Below the pieces are notes generated by a model. It was not told the DNA's origin, ran no database searches, and saw only the letters and a program-made list of their open reading frames with translations. A stretch of 64,000 nucleotides of DNA, taken from assembly GCA_963669155.1 (NCBI GenBank), contig OZ022577.1:5330165-5394164 (forward strand), in the 5' to 3' direction. Made by a program: the position numbers and the translations under genes. Shown here piece after piece: positions 49,522-60,800 of this stretch (its first letter is position 1; each line of letters opens with the position of its first letter). This DNA comes from Arbacia lixula (taxonomy: Eukaryota > Echinodermata > Echinoidea > Arbacioida > Arbaciidae).

Positions 49522-52500
49522 TCAGAATCTATGGAATGCAGATTTTCCTTTTTCCTTCACTTGGGGCTTGCCAAGGTGCTTGGGTCTATGGTCGGGAAGC
49601 AGATCTATATGCAAATAATAAAAACAACCAAGGAGAAAGAAAATGTCTAAATCTTCATGAAAGGAACAATATAATAACGTGTTAATTAACTATACACCTT
49701 ATTCTTATTACAGTCTACTCTATTCTGATACATAGCCCACTGATCCATTCTTTCTCTCACTCTTTGTCTGTCTCTCTATCTCCCCTTTTCAGTCACTCTT
49801 CCTATTTCTAACACATCTAACACAAGCACACGCTCTCTCCCTCTTTCTTACTTTCTTTTTTTTTCTCTCTCTCTTTCTCTTCATCCTTTTCTTACATATA
49901 CATATGTACTAGTAACGTATATTGCAGTATCAGTATTAAAGTATTCAAACCTGGAACAAAGGTATGTTATTTAAGAACTGAACTTGGTTTATATCCATTT
50001 GAAGCAAAGGCAGCATATTCACTGTCTATAAGACCACATGATTTCTATCACATATCAAAACTTTGTTTTCCTGAACAGTAGATAAATCAAGTATATAATA
50101 TGTAGACTGGGACATACTTTATATTATCATTATATCAGTATATCAAGATTCTAGTACTAAGTATACCATCTTAATCATATTGGGGGTGTCATATTATCAT
50201 CCTGTCAACTAAGTAGCGTGGTATCCAGGCTATTGAGTGTATTGAATCCAAATTCAATAAAAAGATCCTGCAGTAAAATCCACTCTCTACTTCATCTCCA
50301 GCTCCCCCAAAGAGGAAATTAGTCTAGTCAGTACTACACCCGAGTGTATATTTCTTGTGATTTGGATTTGATTTGATGTCCAACAGCCTGCAAGCCAGGC
50401 TATTGATTAAGAGAAGATTAATCTCACCTGCTGCTAAAGCTCTCTCAACACATTCTTCCAGGACAAGTTGTTGCTTGGCGCACACACCAGTCATCTTTCT
50501 TGGGAGAAGATTCCCCTCCTCGTCAATAAATTGACTCAAGATGAGGACATCCTGCACAAAGAAATCATGTACACTGAGGCATTTGCGCTGTTCATTTCAT
50601 GCTTGTTTCTTTTCTTCTTTTTTTTTATCTGCGAGTAATAAAACTGGAGTTAATCACAATGCTAACAATCAGGTTCAGCATCATCATCTAAATTCCTCTT
50701 CACCCCACCCCCTACCAGTGAAGGAAAAAAATGAGTATTTAAGATGATTTAGCCCCTTCTAGACTTTGTAGCTTGATCTTGTTGTATGCATAAACTTGGT
50801 GATCTCAAAGGGGTTCACCTTCTAAAAACACCCTTATCACAAACCCTGTAATCTTCCACTGAGAGGTTTACGGTACACCATGTGTAAAGTCCTGGAAAGA
50901 CTGAGAGGAGAAAAGTGGATAGAAATTGGAGGTGAATTGGAAAGGCGAGAAAGTGGAGATTTGAAAGTAGAGTATTCTTTCGAAATGAGTGTAGTCCTTA
51001 AAAGGACTGTAAACATGGTTCCTCAAACGTCCGTACGCACGCCATAAGTACCACAACTCAACTAGCGAACCCTTACTCCTGAAGACAGACAGTCAATATG
51101 CTCGAAACGACAAGTCCACCTCTCTACTCATCAGCTCTTCACTCTCTCTGATTTAAAGTCCTTTTAAGAACTACACTCCATTCAAAAGAATACTCTACTT
51201 TCAAATCTCCACTTTTTCGCCTTTCCAATTCAACTCCAATTTCTATCCACTTTTCTCCTCTCAGTCCTTCCAGGACTTTACACATGGTGTACTGTAAACT
51301 TCTTAGTGATTGATCATACCACCATGCAAACCTTCAAACAACACCTGTAATCTTGTTTTGCAAATTCACTGTAGGTAGATGAGAGACATATTATATTATG
51401 TACTTGTGTGAATTTTGTCCATATAGCTTGTAATACAGTATGATTAGTACAGTATTAATCAACAAATGAGAAATTTGATTTTCTGATGTCTGTTTTTTGG
51501 TTGAAATCAATTTGGGGTTCTGGTTTTCTTTTTCAAAATGGAGTAAAAATCTTGAGCCTCACCTTGTACGTAATCCTAAGATTTCTGCTGCATACTGGGC
51601 ATGCTCCATGAGGATCCTCAACGGCCAAGTAATTCTCACCCACCGTCTTGTATGAAGCATCCACCTAAAAAAATGATTTACATCGATGACATCTCCTTAT
51701 TCCCTACGCTACCACTCATAATGATTGATAAAATACATTATTAGGGCACCATTATGATTACTTTGTACATACCTGTACATGTATGCAGACAATAACAGCT
51801 AAATGATAACCATCAACTTATTGCTTATACTCTCACATAAAGATGATTTGGGCATTTTGGTACAATGTGGATGGCAAAAAAATGGGTTGCATAGCTCAGT
51901 ATTTTGACATTTTATACCATTTCGTATGCATGAAATTTGATAATACACTTTGCTTTGAGTGGAGGCCAAAATTGCATCATAATGTCGGCCAATGTGATTG
52001 GTGATCATATATCTGGGGAAATTTTATATACTGTGTATATGAATTATTAAGATTAATAAAAACAAAACAATAAAACAAAATTAACCAATCTTAATATTAT
52101 GTATCTAGAAGCATCGAATCTTGAACTCTTTTTGCGCCACTGAGGCATTATTGCATGTAGGACTTGCATGAACAATACACACAAAACCCATAGAGCGTCA
52201 CTTGTCGGGTGGAGAAATAGTTAAAAACAATCATGTTAGGTGTCTAGCAAAATGAGCACATCACTACAACATTACTTCAATAAGTAATATTGGATGTGTC
52301 CAACTCCAATTAAAAAAAACTGTTTGTTTTACTCATACACAAACTATGGGAGATTTGCCAACATATGACCTGAATAGACATGGACAATAGGTGAGAAATG
52401 GACACAAGGCCTTACAATTTCCCCCATCAGTCTAGAAAAGAATAATGAAGATTCTCACCTCTATTGTATCACCAACTGTTCTCTCGTGAACTGCAAGGAA

Positions 52501-54134
52501 ACATATCATATTTGAGAAGTTAGAGTTCGGTCGACTTACTATGTTACAAAATATCACACATCTATTATTAACAAGATCAGAGCAATCAAAATTTCAACAA
52601 AGAGAACAATTAATAAAGGTAATACAAAATAATTTGGGGGGAATTTACACTTCATCAGCCATTCATACTATTCAGCTTGTGCGCGCATACTGAAAAGCCA
52701 TTGAAACCTGTGTTGTGGTGCGTGATCAAAAAGTGGGTTTTTTTGCATTTTAAGGCCACAACATTGCTCTAAAATCATATAAATGAATTTGCCTCACTAA
52801 ACCCTCCCCTTCCCTAATGAGGCTAATCTCACCATAGTCAATTTCACGCTAGACTATATCACGATCAGTAATAAAGAGTTAACTAGTGCTTTCGGCACAA
52901 ATATAAATATACGTTTTGTTTTTTAAGTCTACCGATATCTTTATTTTCATAGTTTCTGATTAATTCAACTTGGATAGACACTGTCTAAAAGCATGATTTA
53001 GGAAAAAGAGAGGTGGAGTATTTCACAACAAGGGAGTATTTTAAGTGAAAGTAATGACAATAAGTTCTTATGTTTAAACAAAATCATGTTCCCCCATTCG
53101 ATTTACTGAACCTCATTCTTTCATTTCAATAAAGTATGTTCCTCCGTTTGATGGTCAAGAGCCCGTTCTTTTGTTTTAACAAAGTGATATCCCCTCGTTT
53201 TATTTGATAAACTAAAAGAAACAAAAGCGATATACCAATTAAAAGCGGTTTAGATAATTCCAATGTTGGTAGTGAGATACAGCTGTAAGCTCGCCCTCAC
53301 GCCTCAATCGCATATAAAAAAGTGTAAACAATGCCTCATATCCACAAGCTCAGGAGCACAGGCTGATGATAGGATCTAGAAAGGATCAGGCTAATGGAGA
53401 CGCTCCATGAAATAATGAGCTAAATAGCGAATTTGCTCGTTCTTTGGCCATCTAGCCCAAGATTACTTGGGAAAATTTTTCAACCAAGTAGCTACCTACA
53501 TGTATTTCCACTGATCTGGCCTGGCTAATGAAGATGTAAATATCTAGTGAGCATGAAAGTAGCTAGCAATTTCACCACATCAGGCTTATGAAAACGCCAT
53601 AATCATTCCGTAACCAAGTGGATCTAAAATGGCTGTATCATATCATGACGATAATGCGGAATTATGTGGAGAAACCATCCATTTAAATAACCAAAGTATG
53701 CCAAATGAGGAAAAACATTGTGCAATGGCAATGCCAGTGAAGTACCTCTCTTATTTGTTTTATTTCTTTGTTCATTGGCTCTTTCTGGCCTACGCCTGGC
53801 CTGGCTTGATCTAGATGAACTAGACTAGTGTAATATCTACCTTTCAGTTCACAGTTTCAGCGTAGATTTTACCAGCCTTCACTTTCTCAGTTCACTTTTG
53901 TACACTTACGCGGTTATTATAGTTATGGGACAATGGTAAAAAAAAAAGATAATAACATAATGTTCGTTGCATACCTTCTCTGTACTTCTTAGGCAGGAGA
54001 GAAGAGTTTCCCGTACAAAATGGTATACGCAACATGATAATCGGCTTTGCTCTTCTGTTCGACATCCATTTCCAAGAAAATCCAGCAGGATTATTTGCTA
54101 ATCTCCTGGCTGATCGTAGCACCGTGGATGCCAT
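49522..54134 (-). CDS. MRPS18A: Mitochondrial ribosomal protein S18A (bS18m family), 5 exons
   Basis: Mitoribosome protein of the bacterial S18 family. Coding exons in transcript order: 54134-53975, 52490-52459, 51664-51563, 50551-50428, 49604-49522; total 501 nt, 166 aa, all phases joining. The N-terminus MASTVLRSARRLANNPAGFS is Arg/Ser-rich and lacks acidic residues, as expected for a mitochondrial presequence. The core DPHGACPVCSRNLRITYK, DVLILSQFIDEEGNLLPRKM, TGVCAKQQLVLEECVERAL and LLPDHRPK matches MRPS18A rather than the B or C paralogues (LPRK, EECV). Cys-Pro-x-Cys may bind zinc. Human MRPS18A has about 45 more residues after the last block. Here the frame stops after AFHRF, or a further exon is spliced from a possible donor (caa|gtgaag near 49555). 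An in-frame ATG at 54143 is an alternative start. Confidence 0.92.
50862..51302. mobile_element. ~440-bp fold-back element in MRPS18A intron 4
   Basis: The left arm, from gtttacggtacaccatgtgt to ccttaaaaggact (~51008), is mirrored by agtccttttaagaac (51158) to acacatggtgtactgtaaac (51302). Arms are about 145 bp; the middle is about 150 bp of non-coding sequence. Purine-rich on the left arm, pyrimidine-rich on the right. Confidence 0.85.
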
Positions 54135-54419
54135 GTTTATCATAATATATTAGCGCCCTCTCTCGAGAAGAACTACTTAATGTTTTGATTTGCGCACGTA
54201 CTATACTGATGCTTATCATTTATTAAACAAGAAAAATATCATATTACTACATTTTCAAAGTTAGCTAGAGGATTCAAATACTCTGCTTGGCATCTTATAT
54301 TTCTATTGAATCGTATTTTAAATATTTGTGAAAGAAATCTTGTTTAATTTAAAGATATACGTACATATTATTTTATTGTTTCTCTCCCGAGTGTACCATA
54401 GAGGCTTACAAAACTTCAC

Positions 54420-54580
54420 CCCGGGAAAACCTGGGACACCGACGACGCTAAAATTAGCTCCGTAGCTAGCGAGCTCACGCGTACGCGTATGCTACGAGAG
54501 CTAACGCCGGGCAACAACCCCCGGCCCTGGCGCCTTCGCAGCCGGCCAATAGTCGCGCGCTACGAAACGTTTGGAAGGGT
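54420..54580. promoter_or_regulatory. CpG-rich shared 5' region between MRPS18A and the unnamed gene
   Basis: The start codons of the two divergent genes are 685 bp apart. Within that gap 54420-54580 is strikingly richer in G+C and CpG than its surroundings (e.g. cgagctcacgcgtacgcgta and agtcgcgcgctacg). That is consistent with a bidirectional promoter. No TATA box was found. Confidence 0.5.
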
Positions 54581-54811
54581 TAAGGCTGTATGTAGCTCAA
54601 TGTTAGTTAGGATTAACAATAACATAAACTCATGTTCATCCGTGGTATCGGTATCAAAAGTTTGGAGTAAAGTGGTAGAGCATCACAGCCGCTTCATGCC
54701 TGTGCACAACAATAACAAGCTAACTAAAATCGGATCTCAAGACTTCACTTCAGTCTAGCTGAGCTCTTCTTCTCACTCTCACTCAGTCAGTTCTTGGCCA
54801 CCCTTCTTTGC

Positions 54812-54826
54812 ATGAAACATGGATGA
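54812..54826 (+). promoter_or_regulatory. 4-codon uORF overlapping the start of the unnamed gene
   Basis: ATG AAA CAT GGA TGA begins 7 nt before the main ATG (54819) in another frame and ends just inside the coding region. Its context is weak (T at -3, A at +4), while the main ATG has A at -3 and G at +4. Leaky scanning or short-range reinitiation could tune translation. Confidence 0.6.
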
Positions 54827-57800
54827 TGCTGATCTGGAAAAGCTGTCAATCAAACCAGGGGCATTGAACCCAAAATTCAACAGGAACACTGTGGAATATA
54901 ACGTAACAGTGGCAAGTGATGTTGGAAAATTGACACTCAGCTGTTTGACAAGTGATAGCAATGCAAGCTATCAAATAGTGGTAAGAAAATCAAGAATTGT
55001 TAAGTTTCGATAATCATGAATTGTGAAATGAATAATTGTAGGGCCCGTTTCAGCATTAGAATGACCGTTACATCTCATTTGGAGTTGACGCTTTGATGAC
55101 CGAGGGTTGCATGGCCTGGGCAGTTGTAAGAGAAATAAACAAGATGTGGGTGGAATGGTGGATGCGGTGTTCTAACTATATAAGGTCATTGACATTAGGG
55201 CAGGTTAGAAAATGTTTGAGTTATTAACGGTAGTCAAGTTAATAAAAGGTACAAAAGAAAGCCATTGCAAATTTAGTTCTAATGGTGGATTAAAGCTAGT
55301 ACAATACTAATGAATAAAATACTAGACAAATTTTACTAGTATGCGGATGATTGTAATTTACATGTTTTTGTAAGATAAGATCAACAGTAACACAATTTGC
55401 CAATAGGAAAATTATGATTTTAATCTTTCATACAAAATATGAATTATAACTAAATCTGAATAAGAGATAAGACTTTCAATACAAACTCCATTGTCAAGTC
55501 TTGCTACCTTGCCGTTCTCCAGGGGGGAGATGGAGGACGGACTGTTGATCTACCGGAGGGGAAGACCACGGACATCAAGATAGACGTTTCCGCTGAGGAT
55601 GGCACCAGCAAGCTCTATACCATCCATGCCAAGAGACTCTCAGCCAAGGATGCTTCTCTTACCAGCATCAAGATTCCAGACACTTCCCTCATCCCAGACT
55701 TCAGCCCTGATATCTTCAGTTACTCATGTGAGCATTAAAACAAACACATTACTTGATAAACGTAGCTTGTCATCAGACATCACTACAGAAATTATTTAAA
55801 ACACTTCAATACTCCCCCCTCCCCCCTGCTTTCCCTATATACTTTATACGCCATATATTATGTGAGTCTAATTTCATCAATTTCATGAGTGGTTAAATTT
55901 GCAATCGTGAAGCACATATACCATTAGTATATGTGCTTGTGTATGTCGTATTCATAGTTTCAAGTGTTGTTAAATTCGTGGATAGCATCCAACTCACAAA
56001 ATTTGGGGAAATAAAAACCCTGCAAAATATATGACGTATACAGTAGTCACTGGATATATTACAAGCCTGCACACTATTTCTCTGTGTCCTAAATCCACTG
56101 GGAAACATTCCACGCATTGCCATCAGCTGCCATTTCGGACAAACTCCTTCATTGTTGCAAGACTTTTACAGAGTAAAACATTTTGGAGGACGAGGGTGGA
56201 GATATTAACGCTTTTCAATGCTGTGCTTATTAGTTGTTATCAAACCTAGAACCTCTTTTATCTTCAGCCAAGTGTTATTTTCTCAGGACCACAACATCTT
56301 GAATATCCCAGACAACATTGAGACAACGTCTTTAATGAAAGTGCAGGTGTTCATCTGCAATGTATGGTGCCTGTTAATGGCGATTATAATGTATCTAAAA
56401 ATCTCTCTATGTTTGTGCTCACATTTGTGTTTTGTAATTGTGCTTCTATAGCCAGTTGTTTTTAACCCGTTTTACAGATGTTGTTTTTTCCACCTTTTCC
56501 ACCTGCTCTTTCTCCACCCTCTTTGCATTTTTTTTTTTTTGTCTCCCCATCATTTTGTTACCGGTAAGTTGCAGGATTTGCATATAATCTGAAATACGTT
56601 TTAAAAATAATCTCTCTTTTCCCCTGCAGGTATCCTTCCATTCTCTGCGAGTACTCTGAAAATTACTCCTACTGCCCCAGACAAGAAGAATGCGCTGAAA
56701 ATTAATGGTCAAGATCCAGGGTCAGAGGTCAATCTCAACGTGGGAGAAACTGTTGTAGAGATTGAAGTTACCTCTGCAGATGGCTCCAACAAACAGGTCA
56801 GATAGTATTGATTTGCTTGTCACCATGCATTTGTATCCTTGTTTACATATTTCTTTATTTCATTTCCAGGTAAAACAGTGAACCCACAACATGAGAATCA
56901 AAGCACTACCTGAGAACTTATATACAATAATCTACTATAACATCCTGTTAATGGAGACCTGTTCTCTTTATTAGTTGGTGCATGCATTGTAAATGATAAT
57001 TCACACATATGTATACAACTATGACATCTACAATCTCATTTGTTCTTTTCTTGACATATACTTCCATTAATGGGAATGTGCAGGAGTGGGAAGATCACAA
57101 AGATACTGGGACCATGATCATTTTACCATTTATACTAATTTGCGCATTCCCTAGTGTACACTCAATTTGTTGTTACTATAAAGAGCCTGCTTAAACTAGA
57201 CTGGTTCAATCTGCACTGGCCCCATAAAAATATTGGTATGATGAATCATCAGAGGAACTACAAAGACTTGAAAATGGCATGCATGTCACAATTTGTTTAT
57301 TCAGCATCTGTTCTTCTAAAAATGCAGATTTACACAGTACATGCAGCCAAGAAATGGTTTGGGCGTGCAATCCATTTTGCAGACAGCAGGGATGCCATGA
57401 AGTTTGAATGTCCCTTCACCATTGGTCCGTTCTACAAGCCCTGTAGCATCAGAGGTAACTATAAGAAAACAAAGAACAGCATTGATTTTAAAGTTTCCTG
57501 TGGAGGGGAGGGGATGAAAGATCATACTGGATACCCTTCCAAATAAAGGAATTCCTGAATATTTAAGGCCCCTGGCTTTATATTGGGCATGCAGACAGTT
57601 TCAATAACCAGAACAAACCTAATTCTCCCTATCGCATATAGCCGATATGAAGCGATATCACCTTGCAATACTGATACCTGATCGATTGCTCTCGGGACAT
57701 ATACTTCTGGTTAGAGTTTGATACTTATTCAATTCACGCAATAATGCACAGAATCTGTAATTTCAACCCTCGTAAACCTCGTAATATTAATACCGTTCAT

Positions 57801-60800
57801 GACCTAGATGGAAAGGTTGTTACACGGACAAAGGACTTGAAAAAAGTGCCACCAATTACTCACGGCATTGTTTTTGCCTACCTCAACATTGATTGTGGAT
57901 GGACTAATGAAAGAATAAAAAGACACAAGCAAGACGATGGCTATAGAATGTTCGTGGACCGGAACTTCATATCCAAAGAATTAAAGGTAAAAAAATGAAA
58001 CACACGTTCAGATTTGGAGAGGTATTTGCGATAGGGAGGATTATTTGATGAGCTGTTAATATAAAGACGTTGTTTTCAATCATATCAGGCCATCAATCTC
58101 TGTTTATGTTATTGTTACATTGTTTATTCCCCTTTTTATAATTTTATCCATGGATCTGTTATTCATCAAATTTACAGTATGCTCCATATGTAGGAGATTA
58201 TTACCATAATTTATATACATGTATAACCGGAAAAAACTTTTGTAACAATATATCACATATTCCCTGGTTGTTCTCTCTTTTTTCTTCCTGGTCACCACAC
58301 ACCCCTTTTTTCTATAAAATTCCGATACCCTATTCTTTTGATCTTCCCTCTGTAGGCTCTGACCCAAAGCATATCTTCAGCGAACCAATCATTGACGAGC
58401 TGACCAGAACATCCAAGGTGGATCCACTGGATGGGTCCCCACTCGAGAACAACTGGAAAGTTCCTGAAGCAGGCCTGGAGAAAGAGATGTCCGGTGCTGC
58501 AGTGAGCTGCATATATGCTTATGCAGGTAACCAAGATGTCGGATTTTAGTCTTAAGTCTTTGTGTACCGCATTCACACAATCGAGCATAAAGAAGCAGTT
58601 TCTCTGGCACACAAAGGGTTAAGGAAATGATGGGGAGGGGTTCTGACATGATTACGGGTCCTGTTCTGGTTTGATTTCAGGATCATATAAAGGAATCACA
58701 TAAATATGATGAAGTTGTTATTTACAGTCCTGAAATTAAACAAAACGGGCCCTTTGATCACAGCAAAACTGTTATGCCAAGGTCATCAGCTGCACCATCT
58801 TCACATTGCTATTAATTCCCTTCTTATTGGAATAAAAAGGAAATATTCGGAGAGGTAGATTTGGTAAACTTTCAAGGAAATGCTGGTGCACAAAATATCA
58901 GGGCTAATAGGTATGTAAGTGAAAAATGCTTTCATATTAATTTTTTAATTTTTTGCTCAAACTGGTTATCAATCTCCTGATTTGTTCTGTTGTCATACAA
59001 ATCAACTAGTCTAGTGATGTAATGCTTTCTCTATTTCCATAGGTTGTCAGGAGAAGATGAGGTACAGCGTGCTTGGTGCCCATGTGAAGGGATGTGAGAA
59101 GAGACCTAAAATTGATGTGGATCCTGAGGTGAGCTTTACTCTTTAACTTGTGAAAAATGAGCAGCAAATTTCTAAATTATTGTTGGTCAAAACACACAGT
59201 TTGTGTAGGATGAATGAAATACATCGTGCAACACCAGAATGTGTCTACTAAATTATGCAAAAAGGCACTTTTGTTGGAGGCTATATACTAAGGCAGTGCT
59301 CTGTATTTATCACATTTTAAGAACTGATGAATTAGTCTTTCTATTGTCTCGAATAGGTCAATTGAAATTGACGTATAATTCTAATTATCAGTTCATAAGA
59401 AGAGACACCAGAGGTAAGAAATAGAAAATATGGCAATTTCTTAATTTCTGAATAAAAGCATGTAAGGGTGAAAGGAAGGAAGTGCTGCAAGACCAGAAGT
59501 ACCAGTAGTTGTTTGTTGTGATGATTTTTGCAAGTCACCTCTATACAATAACCGACTTCTTCAAGCTCACTGATTACATGGTACCAATATATTTTCAGAA
59601 AAGGAACTATTATTGATTAGTAATGACTGGCCGTTTATTTTTAATTTGCCCTTGTAAACTACTGTAGAATACAGACACCTGCAAAGAGTGTAGCCGGAAG
59701 ATTTTCAAGGATGAGATGGACTGGCACAAGGCCCACCTGTGCATCTGTAAATTCACCAGCAGGGAGCTCAAACATTCTATCAAGGTAAGGAGCGGAGGGC
59801 GTCTCTAAGACCTTGGCCCATATTTGTGAAAGGGTAACTAACTTACTCGATGCCCTAAGTATGGAAGGCAGGTTGTACAACAATGATTTGGATTTAATGG
59901 AAATTAGATTAATGTCTATGTCTTAAATCAAAGGAGAACTCAGATAATTTTCTTTTAATGACTTTTCTGTTCATGTCACAGCACCTTGAGCATCTTTTTA
60001 TGTGGAATTTGCACATTTTAAATATATCTTATAATTATTAGGTTTAGTATTGTCAATATCATTGTTATAATCAGATTTTTTTTGTCACATTTGATTTAGT
60101 ATCATCTTTTTCACTCTTTGTGTTGTTTGTCAGAGTCATGATTGGGAGAAAAAGCTGCAGGTGTCTGAGGAAGGAGGCAGTGTCGACCAGCTGATGGCCA
60201 ATGCCAAGGAGCTCATCAAGAAGTATCGCACCATTCTGCCCAAGAAAGGTATGCAACTTATCATGTGATTCCCCTCAAAAGCACATGGCCTTGCAGGGGA
60301 AGCAAACGCACATGATAAGCTGAATTGAAGTAACTAAATGAAAAATCAGAGAACCAGATTGTTGAAAGTCTTGATATTCCATATAGGGCGCATTTAAGCC
60401 ACACGCTCTTGGTTCCTGCAGTTCCATGGCTAATTTTGACCTCTTTACTGGACCAGGGTTCACAAAGCCCAATAATCTAACTGAGGGGAATGGGTTAAAA
60501 TCTTCATTACTAACCCTGTAATCTTGCTCTGTAAATGCAAGGTATACAAATGATGCTCTTTTTAGCATGGTATGTAAGAACAATGAACCAACATAACCAT
60601 ACATCATTGCAGAACATCAGAGCTGCTCATCAAGGTGAATGATTAGAATTCAGTGCTTGTGATCAGGATTTTACTGTTTTTTGCATCTTGTGATTTGTCT
60701 GATTTTTCTCAAATATTTGCAAATCTTCTTCTCATATTTTTCTGCTTTTGTTCAATTCAACTTATAAGCTGGGTTCCATTCTCCTTCCATTAATGTCTCA

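Noticed and set aside
49338-49685. 115-codon plus-strand frame opposite MRPS18A
   Set aside because: It is the antisense shadow of the last MRPS18A exon and its flanks.
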